A stretch of DNA of 64,000 nt from NCBI RefSeq assembly GCF_004210375.1, contig NC_134827.1, positions 105,323,285-105,387,284 on the forward strand, written 5' to 3'. The position numbers and the translations under genes were made by a program. A model generated the notes under the pieces. The model saw only the letters and a program-made list of their open reading frames with translations. It did no database searches and was not told where the DNA came from. Shown here piece after piece: positions 1 to 10,984 of the stretch (its first letter is position 1; every line of letters begins with the position of its first letter). Source of the stretch: Tachypleus tridentatus (taxonomy: Eukaryota; Arthropoda; Merostomata; Xiphosura; Limulidae).

Positions 1-245
1 GATTCTGATTTAACAGTTGTCGATGTAACATATGGTTTGTGTATTTGTATAGTGTCCCGACCACTGCTGTGTTTGTTGTATCACTTCTAGGCTGAAGAGT
101 TCTGTGGATTGAACGAAACGCGTCGACATTAGATATGGCGAATATAATGTGGTTGGAATACTGTGTTTTCCCACTCTTATAAAGAAATTCCTAAATCCTT
201 AATGGACAGAAAATAATGTTTAAAAACATAACATGCCTAATACTA

Positions 246-508
246 TAAGCCAGGTGGTTAAGACACTCGACTCTTAGTCTGAGAGTCGCGGGTTCGAATC
301 CCGTCACGCTAAACATGCTCGCCCTCTTAATCGTGGGAGCGTTATAATGTTACTGTCAATTCCACTATTCGTTGGTAATAGTAGCCCAAGAGTTATGGAT
401 GGGTGGTGATAACTAACTGCCTTCCATCTAGTCTTACACTGCTAAATTACGGACGGCTAGCGCAGAAAGCCTTTGTGTAGCTTTGCACGAAATTCAAAAC
501 AAAACAAA
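246..508 (+). mobile_element. tRNA-derived SINE, family A, full length with TSD
   Basis: A tRNA-like head (A-box region GCCAGGTGGTTAAG, B box GGGTTCGAATCCC) is followed by the conserved body seen in all family A copies (TATTCGTTGGTAATAG, then GGACGGCTAGCGCAGA, then the tail around TAGCTTTGCACGAAATTC) and a short AAAC-rich end. It is flanked by the 10-bp direct repeat CCTAATACTA at 236-245 and 509-518, which fits target-primed insertion. The anticodon-loop position reads CTCTTAG, unlike the CTCGTAA of most other copies, so the head has drifted. It is a non-autonomous element, presumably mobilised by a LINE whose 3' end it shares; no such LINE is in the window. Confidence 0.85.
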
Positions 509-518
509 CCTAATACTA

Positions 519-1300
519 ATGTTGTATGACAAGTATGCTAACTAAAGGAAATTCACACCATAACAGTAGTTTGTAATGGCTGTAATATTACAGTTAATAT
601 CGAATTGCAAAAGTCTCGAAGGGTACAACACCAATAGTTAAGCCGCAACGGTGAAACGTCTCCAAAAATACATAAAAAAAACACGTATCAGATCATACGG
701 TAATGTGCCTAATGGTCAAAAAATAACTTGCAGGACACTGTTATTAATAGAAGTGATAGTTTAGTGATTTTACACCTCCTGTATCTCGAAGTGCGGTAAT
801 CCAAACTATGATATTTCCAGTGGACGTGTTCCACCAGACTGTTATTACATGCACAGAATTTCAAGGCAGTCCATTAAGAAATGCATGGCTGAGATATAAA
901 TTCTTTAGTTTTGATCCAGTTTTTTTCGCACCCGAAGCACAGAAACTTTGTTTGATAAAGAAACATATTTTTGTGTGTTTTTTTGTCAAATGTGGTACAT
1001 TGATAAATCTTTACAATTTACAGTTAGGAGTCTCATTTGGTGTAAATATAGATTTTGCGCAGTCCTGCGAAAAAAGTCAGTGAGATATCGAGTCTCAACT
1101 TTTTACTGAAGCTTCATCTAAGAGTACATTCGACTGTTTTTAGTTTGTTTTTCGGATTGGAAGGTGGCTGAATTAAAACTGCAAAACAGGGCGAAAGGAC
1201 TAAACAAACTAATTAGTTTCTAGTTCAAGTGTTCAGTTGAATCTTATGGGTGTACGGTTATTACTGGCACCAAATTTAAGTTTTTTGAACTTACCCTAAC
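519..1300. other. No recognisable feature
   Basis: About 780 bases between a SINE and a PLE. A 91-codon open frame at 808-1083 (+) has no motif I recognise and ordinary AT-rich composition; I do not call it a gene. Confidence 0.5.
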
Positions 1301-1314
1301 TAAAAGAGCGTTTA

Positions 1315-1397
1315 TATGCAAAAACGGCTCGTTTGGGCTGAGAAAACACTTTACATAGAAGAGCGAACAACGTTTCGACCTTCTTCGGTCATCGTCA
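1315..1397 (-). repeat. Inverted partial pLTR at the 5' end of PLE copy 1
   Basis: Reverse complement of the 3' pLTR segment at about 3613-3696, sharing the GGCTCGTTTGGGCTGAG block and the ribozyme-like core. The match stops at 1397. The next base (T1398) replaces the residue corresponding to the first C of the ribozyme CTGANGA box, so this copy is broken inside the ribozyme core. From 1398 the sequence continues directly into the truncated coding body. Confidence 0.85.
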
Positions 1398-1434
1398 TGC
1401 AAACAACAGAAAAGACACCAAAAACGACAAACCG

Positions 1435-3410
1435 TTGACTAACCTCATAATTAACAGATCCGACCGTCAATTAAACACAGACGAGATACATCTACTTAAC
1501 AAAGGACTCAACTTCGCTATAGCACCTAGGTACATTCCAACCATAGAAATCAAAACATGTTTAGAAGACCTAGCCAGGAGACTTGTGATACTTTCTACAG
1601 AGAACAAAAACAAGGAAACAACCAAAAACAACCAACAGAAAGAAGACAACTTAGATAATTTTATTGACATCCAACAGCCAAACTTCCCAGGTAAAATTAC
1701 AAATTTATATTTTCCAGAAACACCTAAAAACAACATCTTAAACGATTTTTTCAAAGAATTTTCTCACAAAACCATCAACATAATTTCACAAAACAGAAAA
1801 CTGAAAAAAAACAACCTTACAAAATAGACATTAATTGCATAAAAAACCTAAAACAAGACAAAAAACATAAAATTCTAAAAGCAGATAAAGGTAACGCTAT
1901 AGTCATAATGAACACGAATGAATACATCAAAAATGAATAACATCCTATCAGACACGAACAAATTTAAACCAATACACACAAATCCAACAATGACACACGA
2001 GACGCAACTGAACAAATTACTACTACAAATGAAAAAAGCCAACACAATTTCACAAACACTTTATTCCTACCTACGTAAAACCGATTCACGCACACCACAA
2101 ATATACGGCATCCCCAAACCTCATAAACCAGATTGTCCATTACGACCAATAATGTCCACATATGAATCGTTTAATTACAACCTTGGTAAATACATAGCAT
2201 GGGCATTCTCCAAATATGTAACATCAGCCAGCTCATTTATCAAAGACTCTTTTAATTTCAAGTCTAATCTAAATCAACTTAATCATAAAGCCTTAATGGC
2301 CAGTTTCGATGTTATATCCTCTTTACAGAAGTTCCAACCACTGAAGCCTGCAAGATAGCCTTAGAACTCTATATCCGAGACCCTAACCCAACTACAGAAA
2401 TTCCCAGTAACCAGTTAGCAACCCTCATAGAATTCACCACGATAAAGACAAACTTCATGTTCAACAACCAAAACTATATACAAACAAACGGCCTAAGCAT
2501 GGGCAGCCCAGTATCACCAGTTCTAGCCAATATTTTTTATGACACAAGTTGAAACACAAGCAATTAACACAGCATTACATCCACCACTATACTGGTATAG
2601 ATATGTAGATGACACGGTTGCGGGATTCAAATCTACAGAACACATACTTAATTTTTCAATCACATTAACTCTATACATCCCAACATCAACTTCACATGTG
2701 AACAGGAAGAAAACAATCAAATATCATTTCTTAACCTCAAAATTACAAGAACTGATACACAATTTCAAACAGAAATCCACCGAAAAATCACCCATACTGG
2801 ACTATACATTCCTTGGGACTCAGCACATGAAACAAAACAAAAACTCAACATACTAAGAAACCAAATAAACACAGCCATAAAACTATGCTCACCAGATAAA
2901 ATTAACGATGAATTAGACAAAATAAAACAATGCTTCACCAGCATCAATAGGTTTCCTCCACAAACCGTAGAAAACATTATACGCACACACCTAGACAGAA
3001 GCAAATCAACCAACTAAAGTAAATACAGCTCACGAATCAAAAAACCACGAAACCATATACTGCTGTATACCATATATTCCCGACATCAGCAAACAAATAA
3101 CCGACATTTGGCAAAATTAGTAACAAAATATGACATTCAATTAATACCAAATTTATTCAAAACCCGGCACAAAACTGGGTCCATACTATGTAAAACTACA
3201 CTGACAAACACCACACCAACATTATTTATAAAATACAATGTGAAAACTGCCACGACTTCTATATTGGAAACAAGTAGAAAAATGGAAACCAGATTCAAAG
3301 AACATAAAAGTCACCTTCACACGTTTTCGAACACTGCAAGTCAAATAAACACAACATAACCATAGAAAACACTCAAATACTAAATATAGAAACAAACATA
3401 AACAAACGTA
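1435..3410 (+). pseudogene. Decayed PLE polyprotein: reverse transcriptase plus GIY-YIG-like endonuclease
   Basis: In an intact PLE this protein copies element RNA into DNA at a nicked genomic target. Recognisable pieces lie in several frames: an N-terminal region (INRSDRQLNTDEIHLLNKGL, from about 1450), the PLE motif IYGIPKPHK then PLRPIMST (about 2101-2160), a palm-A-like ASFDV (about 2300), RT motif GLSMGSPVSPVLANI (2490-2534), the catalytic YRYVDDT (2596-2616), and near the C-terminus CENCHDFYIG (3239-3268) then METRFKEHKSH, resembling the YIG and following Arg/Glu region of GIY-YIG nucleases. The frame breaks near 1830, 1940, 2340, between 2536 and 2596, around 2680, and at an in-frame TAG at 3275. 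The N-terminus is absent. It cannot encode a functional enzyme. The PLE assignment rests on KPHK, the order of RT motifs and the C-terminal nuclease-like segment. Confidence 0.85.
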
Positions 3411-3508
3411 AATTAAAGAAGCCTTACTTATACAACAACTTAAACCCAAAATAAACCAATATAAAGGAACGCCTTTATACCTATATTAATATAATAAATA
3501 AAATTATA

Positions 3509-3731
3509 TATTCAAACATCTAATACCGCCCTCTACATTTCGACACACAGTTACACAACCCCTTTCAAACATGTGGTCAGCTTCCGGTCAGTTACCTCTT
3601 TCTTTGTGAACCTGACGATGACCGAAGAAGGTCGAAACGTTGTTCGCTCTTCTATGTAAGTGTTTTCTCAGCCCAAACGAGCCGTTTTGCATATAAATTT
3701 CTCAACAAGTGGGTTTCTCGTCATCACTGAT
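3509..3731 (+). repeat. 3' terminal repeat (pLTR) of PLE copy 1
   Basis: Matches both arms of the palindrome at 28100-28496: shared blocks are the CTAATACCGCCCTCTAC start, the GTGGTCAGCTTCCGGTCAG middle, the ribozyme-like core and the CAGCCCAAACGAGCCGTTTT block. It ends at the right TSD and has the same orientation as the coding remnant. Confidence 0.85.
3606..3647 (+). ncRNA. Candidate hammerhead ribozyme in the PLE terminal repeat
   Basis: The parts fit a type I-like hammerhead: stem I GTGAAC (3606-3611) pairs with GTTCGC (3642-3647, one G-U); core box CTGACGA (3612-3618, CUGANGA); stem II GACC (3620-3623) and GGTC (3630-3633) around loop GAAGAA; core GAAA (3634-3637); minimal stem III palindrome ACGT (3637-3640); cleavage after T3641. 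One extra T (3619) lies between the CUGANGA box and stem II. Hammerheads with one- or two-base-pair stem III that act as dimers are described for PLE terminal repeats, which this matches. Activity is inferred. Confidence 0.65.
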
Positions 3732-3745
3732 TAAAAGAGCGTTTA

Positions 3746-4120
3746 GTGTCACGTGATAGTAGCTTAACCAATTAGCGTGAATGATGATGCTTCATACAAC
3801 TGTACCGATTTCATGGACTGATGATAAGAAACTGTTAATCTAAATTCCATGGCGTTACTATAAAGGAAAGTATTATCACTGTTTCAGAGAAAAAACTACC
3901 CCTTATATTTGAAATAATCTGATTGATTCTTTAAAGTATAGGCTTGTTCCGAATAATAGGGTTGTGATCCTAAAGCTAACGTTGGTTACGATTGAGTGTC
4001 ACTTTCTTACTTGCTGTGGTTTGTTGGTGTATATTGGCAAAGTAGTAATATTAATCAAAACACTTTGTGTTGAAAAAAAAGTGTCCCCATAAAAGAATTC
4101 AGCGCGTGACTTATAAGATG
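3746..4120. other. No recognisable feature
   Basis: AT-rich sequence between the PLE and the foldback element; no ORF, repeat or motif recognised. Confidence 0.5.
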
Positions 4121-4338
4121 AAACCAAAACTGGCGACCAGACTGGTCAGTCACACTTATAAGAACTTTCCAGCAAATAATGATTTATTAGTTAGCCAGGT
4201 CGTGTTTTTGTTTTGTTTTATCCACAAACATGCTCCAAACTGAACAACAGAAAATGCGGCTTGGCTAACTAATGAATCAATATTTGTTCTTAAACTTCTT
4301 ATCAGTGTGACGATCAGTTTGGTCGCCAGTTTTGGTTC
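4121..4338. mobile_element. Foldback or MITE-like element with about 80-bp imperfect inverted arms
   Basis: The left arm starts AACCAAAACTGGCGACCAG (about 4122) and runs to TTAGTTAGCCA (about 4199). The right arm runs from TTGGCTAACTAA (about 4261) to CTGGTCGCC-like GGTCGCCAGTTTTGGTTC (4338). The arms align along their length with scattered mismatches around a spacer of about 60 bases. TAAGATG occurs just left of the left arm and again at 4348-4354, a possible but unproven duplication. There is no coding capacity, so it would be non-autonomous. Confidence 0.55.
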
Positions 4339-4653
4339 TATTCCTTTAAGATGTCTTTGATTATTCTTGTCTTGACAGTAAAAAGTTATTTTATTGCTGG
4401 TATATATAAGATGCATCTCGTTTGCGCATGCGCTGAAGGTGAATTGTGTTGATATTTTAAAACTACTCAATGTCAAAGCAAACTATGAAATCGAATCAAA
4501 AGCTGAATTATTCAAACTTCATAAGATCATGCAGCTCTATATACAAACACATCAAAGTCTTAGAATTACACAGGAAAGCACTAAAGAAAACAATAAACCT
4601 GACAGATCGGGAAATTGACAGCCCAGCCCAGAAGAATGGAGAGGGTGGAACGT

Positions 4654-5153
4654 NNNNNNNNNNNNNNNNNNNNNNNNNNNNNNNNNNNNNNNNNNNNNNN
4701 NNNNNNNNNNNNNNNNNNNNNNNNNNNNNNNNNNNNNNNNNNNNNNNNNNNNNNNNNNNNNNNNNNNNNNNNNNNNNNNNNNNNNNNNNNNNNNNNNNNN
4801 NNNNNNNNNNNNNNNNNNNNNNNNNNNNNNNNNNNNNNNNNNNNNNNNNNNNNNNNNNNNNNNNNNNNNNNNNNNNNNNNNNNNNNNNNNNNNNNNNNNN
4901 NNNNNNNNNNNNNNNNNNNNNNNNNNNNNNNNNNNNNNNNNNNNNNNNNNNNNNNNNNNNNNNNNNNNNNNNNNNNNNNNNNNNNNNNNNNNNNNNNNNN
5001 NNNNNNNNNNNNNNNNNNNNNNNNNNNNNNNNNNNNNNNNNNNNNNNNNNNNNNNNNNNNNNNNNNNNNNNNNNNNNNNNNNNNNNNNNNNNNNNNNNNN
5101 NNNNNNNNNNNNNNNNNNNNNNNNNNNNNNNNNNNNNNNNNNNNNNNNNNNNN
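4654..5153. other. Assembly gap, 500 N
   Basis: Exactly 500 N, a conventional placeholder size. AACGT stands on both edges (4649-4653 and 5154-5158). The ORFs drawn through it are meaningless. Confidence 0.99.
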
Positions 5154-5285
5154 AACGTACAGAAGTTGATGTACAACTGTCGTGTTTAGCTGGAAATAAT
5201 TCGAATTTTCTTATCCAACGTAGAGACAGTCGCGCCAGTAAGTAACATTCGTGTTTGTAACATTTTGTAGTGTCAGTACAAATAC

Positions 5286-5795
5286 GTATTTACTTACTGG
5301 CTACGAATCTCCACAGTATTATGTTAGTGTAATATACTGAAGACGTATCTCCACCGTATTATGTTAATATATTACAATGACCACTTATCTCCGTCGTATT
5401 ATGTTAATATATTATAATGAACACGAATCTCTATTGTATATTATAATATAGAAGACGTATCTCCATCGTGTTATGTTAATATATAAAACGACCACGTATC
5501 TCCACCGTATTATGTTAATATATTGTAATGAACATGAATCTCCATTGTATTATGTTAATATATTATAATATACTGAAGATGTATTTCCATCGCCTTATGT
5601 GCGTATATTACAACAATGACCGTATTTCCATCGTATTATGATGATAATACATTATAATATACTGAAGACGTATCTCATCGTGTTATGTTAATATATTACA
5701 ATGACCACGTATTTTCATCGTGTTATGATAATATATTATAATATATTGAAGACGTATCTCCATCGTGTTATGTTAATATATTACATTGTGCTGAA
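5286..5795. repeat. AT-rich minisatellite, about 40-56-bp units
   Basis: Diverged units contain CGTATCTCCATCGTATTATG followed by TTAATATATTACAATGACCA or a longer TATAATATACTGAAGA variant. About ten copies of irregular length suggest an old or degenerating array. Confidence 0.85.
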
Positions 5796-5995
5796 AACAT
5801 TACTATCATTATACTGGATTAAAATTGTTTTTTTTTATTACATGGGTATCGTGCTGTTCCTACACTAAATATATAATTAGATATGATAATTAGATTTTCA
5901 TACTGTAGCTTTCACTATCGATCATAAAATTCACAGAGAAAAATAACCTTCGTACACTTTTGTTGTATTGGAGATCAAAGGCTTTAATTATGCAC

Positions 5996-6280
5996 GTGTT
6001 GTTAAGTACAAAAGGCTGAGTTCTACGTCTTGTTAAGTAGAAAAGGCTTAGTGTCCCATGTGTTCTTAAGTAGAAAGGTTTAGTGTCCCATGTGTTCTTA
6101 AGTAGAGAAGGTTTAGTGTTCCATGTGTTCTTAAGTAAAGAAGGCTTAAGTGTCCATGTGTTCTTAAGTAGAGAAGGTTTAGTGTACTATGTGTTCTTAA
6201 GTAGAAGGCTAAAGTGTTTCGTGTATTCTTAAGTAGAGAAGGCTTAGGTACCACTATGTGTTCTTAAGTAAAGAAGGTGC
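5996..6280. repeat. 33-bp minisatellite
   Basis: About eight copies of a unit containing TTCTTAAGTAGAGAAGG then TTTAGTGTTCCATGTG. As 33 is a multiple of 3, it leaves a short repetitive open frame on the minus strand (6066-6254) that is not a gene. Confidence 0.88.
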
Positions 6281-6625
6281 TCAGTCTTTAATATTTTGTT
6301 TTTTATTTTTAGGGTTGCTTGAATAGCTTTAGTAAAGTCCAAAGTTTCTTTATTATGCATTGATGTAACAAACTATATAAGAGGAAACGTTCTTTTTTTC
6401 GTACCTAGATGATGAAGAGCTGTCTTTCAAACAATATATTCTTATGCCTATAAATGTTTAGTTTAGGTGTTTGTGTATAACCCAGTTGAGTGTTACGTTG
6501 CTAAAGAAGCCCGAGTGAAGACGTAGATTTCATTATCACAAACTAGTTATGGTTGCGAAAAACGAAACAAGAGAACACGAAAATATGTATTAACAGCTAT
6601 CGTATTTACAAGTATAAGACAGTGT

Positions 6626-6730
6626 AATGCCCCCTGGTGGATTGAAGGTACGTTTACGGAGTGTTCAACGCTAAAACTCGAGGTTCGATTCTTGGTGATG
6701 AACAAGAAGATGGCCCAGTGTTTTAAAACA
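6626..6730 (+). mobile_element. SINE, family C, diverged fragment
   Basis: Contains the family C pattern: CCCCCTGGTGG, TTTACGGAGTGTTCAACGCT, B-box-like GAGGTTCGATTCTTGG, then GGTGATGAACAAGAAGATGG. The 3' tail has decayed. Confidence 0.45.
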
Positions 6731-6734
6731 AAGG

Positions 6735-7342
6735 ACGTAGAAGACACTATAATACACATATATATATATTTAAAACCATGTTCGACAGGCAGTGACTTTC
6801 GTTTTAGAAAAACATACAGAACATTTTATTAGGTTTAACAACTTTCATATCTAATACAGTTGCAAGATTGTTCGATTATTAAACTTATACTACCTTGGGC
6901 TTTCTAAGAACTCAGAGGTGTGCCTGAAAACGCTAAAAATTGGATTTCAAAACTCACAATGGGTAGATAATAGAAAGTGCATTGCGTAGATTTGCGCTTA
7001 ACAGCAAACAAATAAATCGCTACTTGTATCAAAGCTATGTTCCCATGATGGACCTCTGCAGTAATTATCAAACATCAAAACCATTCTTGATAAAACAACA
7101 TTTCTTAATAATCAACGTTGACTTTTTCTGCCGAGAGGAGAACTTTGCATTTATTAAACGTCCGTATTAAGATAAAACTAATAATACAGAGCCGTACTGT
7201 TAAGACAGACTTCATTACAAGCGATATGACGCACTCTCATTTCAAAGCGACGCCTATTGTTCCTGTTTGTGTTAATATTTTCCGTATCCATACACTATGT
7301 TCTCGAAAATCATTCACCATAGAGCCTGCGGTTCACTGAACG
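6735..7342. other. No recognisable feature
   Basis: Two overlapping short ORFs (6982-7170 and 7118-7339, +) have no recognisable domain. There is a short TA run near 6760. Confidence 0.45.
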
Positions 7343-7474
7343 TGTTACACCTTTCAGCAATCCCACTATTCGTTGGGGGGGGAAAAAAAGAGTAGCCCAT
7401 TGGTAATGATTAGCTGCCGAAGTTAGCGAAGATAGCCGTCGTGTAGCTCTGCGCGAGGTTCAAAACAAACCAAT
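7343..7474 (+). mobile_element. SINE family A, 3' fragment
   Basis: Lacks the tRNA head. It keeps CAGCAATCCCACTATTCGTT, a G/A-run expansion at 7374-7388, AGAGTAGCCCA, an internally deleted body, and the tail TCGTGTAGCTCTGCGCGAGG with an AAAC-rich end. Confidence 0.7.
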
Positions 7475-7504
7475 GAAAATTCGTGATGACGATAAATCTA
7501 CTTG

Positions 7505-7675
7505 AAGTAAAAACATATCTCAGAACGACTGGTATAGGTATTAACACTTTTATTAATAAAGCAGAAAACAACGTTCCGACCTTCCTAGGTCATCTTCAGA
7601 TTAGCAAATTTTGTTTCTCTGTTTTATTAGTAAAAGTGTTAATACCCAAACCACCCCTCCTGAGGTACACACCAA
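7505..7675. mobile_element. Inverted terminal-repeat relic of a second PLE family
   Basis: The left arm (about 7511-7570) reads CTCAGAACGACTGGTATAGG then TATTAACACTTTTATTAATA. The right arm (about 7613-7670) is its diverged reverse complement: TTTATTAGTAAAAGTGTTAA then TACCC and CTCCTGAGGTA. Between them on the minus strand lies a hammerhead-like core (7561-7599). The head-to-head layout matches the palindrome at 28100-28496 but the sequence family differs. Confidence 0.6.
7561..7599 (-). ncRNA. Degenerate hammerhead-like core, PLE family 2
   Basis: On the minus strand: CTGAAGA (CUGANGA), extra T, stem II GACC/GGTC with loop TAGGAA, then GGAAC where an active core needs GAAAC, then GTTG. The G-for-A change and the poor stem I make self-cleavage unlikely. 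The layout, including the extra T before stem II, repeats that of the first PLE family. Confidence 0.45.
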
Positions 7676-7949
7676 GAACACTTTACACAGTGACGTATAT
7701 TACTAGTAGTTATCTCGATAAAAGGTATAATTATAATGTATGTGCTACTCAACTTTATCTACATTGAAAGACGAACAACCGTTTTAATGATATGAAAAAC
7801 CACGATCCACTACCTATTAATCCTATTAAAATCTGTATGAACTAACTGGAGAGTGGTGTTTTCAAGTGCAGATGTAAGTCTTGTAAAAAACAACACACAA
7901 CAACGCATTCGATTTGCGTTTTAATATCATTCAGAAATATATATACAAT

Positions 7950-10900
7950 GACATAACTTAGTACCATTTTAATGTTATCTAAAACTACACATAATGATAG
8001 AAGGTACCACCACTTTAATGTTATCTAAAACTAGACATAACGACTTAACTTAGTACAACTTTGATGTCATATAAAACTACACATAATGACAGAACTTAGT
8101 ACCACTTTAATGTTGTCTAAAACAACACATACTGACAGAACTTAGTATCACTTTAATGTTATCTAAAACTACACATAATGACAGAACTTAGTACCACTTT
8201 AATGTTATCTAAAACTACACATAATGACAGAACTTAGTACCACTTTAATGTTATCTAAAACTACACATAATGACAGAACTTAGTACCACTTTAATGTTAT
8301 CTAAAACTATACATACTGACAGAACTTAGTACCACTTTAATGTTATCTAAAACTAGACATAATGACATAACTTAGTACCACTTTAATGTTATTTAAAACT
8401 ACACATAATGACATAACTAAGTACCACTTTAATGTTGTCTAAAACAACACATACTGACAGAACTTAGTATCACTTTAATGTTATCTAAAACTACACATAA
8501 TGACAGAACTTAGTACCACTTTAATGTTATCTAAAACTATACATACTGACAGAACTTAGTACCACTTTAATGTTATTTAAAACTACACATAATGACATAA
8601 CTTAGTACCACTTTAATGTTGTCTAAAACTACACATAATGACAGAACTTAGTATCACTTTAATGTTATCTAAAACTAGACATAATGACAGAACTTAGTAC
8701 CACTTTAATGTTGTCTAAAACTACACATAATGACAGAACTAAGTACCACTTTAATGTTGTCTAAAACAACACATACTGACAGAACTTAGTACCACTTTAA
8801 TGTTATTTAAAACTACACATAATGACATAACTTAGAACCACTTTAATGTTGTCTAAAACTACACATACTGACAGAATTTAGTACCACTTTAATGTTATCT
8901 AAAACTAGACATAATGACAGAACTTAGTACCACTTTAATGTTATCTAAAACTACACATAACGACTTAACTTAGTACAACTTTGATGTCATATAAAACTAC
9001 ACATAATGACAGAACTTAATATCACTTTAATGTTATCTAAAACTAGACATAACGACTTAACTTAGTACAACTTTGATGTCATATAAAACTACACATAATG
9101 ACAGAACTTAGTACCACTTTAATGTTATCTAAAACACATACTGACAGAACTTAGTACCACTTTAATGTTGTCTAAAACTACACATAATGACAAAACTTAG
9201 TATCACTTTAATGTTATCTAAAACTAGACATAACGACTTAACTTAGCACAACTTTGATGTCATATAAAACTACACATAATGACAGAACTTAGTACCACTT
9301 TAATGTTATCTAAAACAACACATACTGACAGAACATAGTACCACTTTAATGTTGTCTAAAACTACACATACTGACAGAACTTAGTACCACTTTAATGTTG
9401 TCTAAAACTACACATAATGACAGAACTTAATATCACTTTAATGTTATCTAAAACTAGACATAACGACTTAAATTAGTACAACTTTGATGTCATATAAAAA
9501 TACACATAATGACAGAACTTAGTACCACTTTAATGTTATCTAAAACAACACATACTGACAGAACTTAGTACCAATTTAATGTTGTCTAAAACTACACATA
9601 ATGACAGAACTTAGCATCACTTTAATGTTATCTAAAACTAGACATAACGACTTAACTTAGCACAACTTTGATGTCATATAAAACTACATATAATGACAGA
9701 ACTTAGTGCCACTTTAATGTTGTCTAAAACAACAAATACTGACAGCACTTAGTACCACTTTAATGTTGTCTAAAACTATACATACTGACATTACTTAGTA
9801 CCACTTTAATGTTATTTAAAACTACACATACTGACAGAACTTAGTACCACTTTAATGTTATCTAAAACTAGACATAATGACAGAACTTAGTACCACTTTA
9901 ATGTTATCTAAAACTATACATAACGACTTAACTTAGTACAACTTTGATGTCATATAAAACTACACATAATGACAGAACTTAGTACCACTTTAATGTTATT
10001 TAAAACTACACATAATGACAGAACTTAGTACCACTTTAATGTAATCTAAAACTATACATACTGACATTACTTTTAGTACCACTTTAATGTTATCTAAAAC
10101 AACACATACTGACAGAACTTAGTACCACTTTAATATTGTCTAAAACAACACATACTGACAGAACTTAGTACCACTTTAATGTTATTTAAAACTACACATA
10201 ATGACAGAACTTAGTACCACTTTAATGTTATCTAAAACTACACATAATGACAGAACTTAGTACCACTTTAATGTAATCTAAAACTATACATACTGACATT
10301 ACTTAGTACCACTTTAATGTTATCTAAAACAACACATACTGACAGAACTTAGTACCACTTTAATATTGTCTAAAACAACACATACTGACAGAACTTAGTA
10401 CCACTTTAATGTTATTTAAAACTACACATAATGACATAACTTAGAACCACTTTAATGTTGTCTAAAACTATACATACTGACATTACTTAGTACCACTTTA
10501 ATGTTATCTAAAACAACACATACTGACAGAACTTAGTACCACTTTAATGTTGTCTAAAACTACACATACTGACAGAATTTAGTACCAATTTAATGTTATC
10601 TAAAACTACACATAACGACTTAACTTAGTACAACTTTGATGTCATATAAAACTACACATAATGACATAACTTAGTACCACTTTAATGTTATTTAAAACTA
10701 CACATAATGACAGAACTTAGTACCACTTTAATGTTATCTAAAACTACACATAATGACATAGTACCACTTTAATGTTGTCTAAAACTACACATACTGACAG
10801 AATTTAGTACCACTTTAATGTTATCTAAAACTAGACATAATGACAGAACTTAGTACCACTTTAATGTTATCTAAAACTAAACATAATGACGGAACTTACG

Positions 10901-10984
10901 ACCGCTTTAATGTTATCTAAAACTATACATAATGACAGAACTTACCACCACTTTAATGTTATCAAAAACTACACATAATGACAT
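7950..10984. repeat. 3-kb tandem array of 46-bp units
   Basis: About 66 copies. The main unit contains ACTTAGTACCACTTTAATGT, then TATCTAAAACTACACATAAT, then GACAGA. A distinct subtype (TAGTACAACTTTGATGTCAT, then ATAAAACTACACATAAYGA) recurs about eight times, for example near 8050, 8965, 9065, 9245, 9475, 9660, 9940 and 10625, often followed by similar neighbours. That suggests block duplication. No frame stays open. Confidence 0.95.

Larger units (their letters stand above)
1301..3745 (+). mobile_element. Penelope-like retroelement (PLE copy 1), 5'-truncated, with 14-bp TSD
   Basis: The direct repeat TAAAAGAGCGTTTA at 1301-1314 and 3732-3745 flanks the insertion. Inside are, in order, an 83-bp inverted copy of part of the 3' terminal repeat (1315-1397), the body with a decayed reverse transcriptase and GIY-YIG-like region (about 1398-3410), and the 3' terminal repeat (pLTR, about 3509-3731) ending CGTCATCACTGATT. 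The 5' part of the ORF is missing; related sequence survives in copy 2 at 27205-27492. A terminal repeat that can appear inverted at the 5' end, 5' truncation, a GIY-YIG-type domain and hammerhead motifs are known PLE traits. Confidence 0.9.

Noticed and set aside
4470..5189. 239-codon and 222-codon ORFs across the gap
   Set aside because: They are made almost wholly of N.
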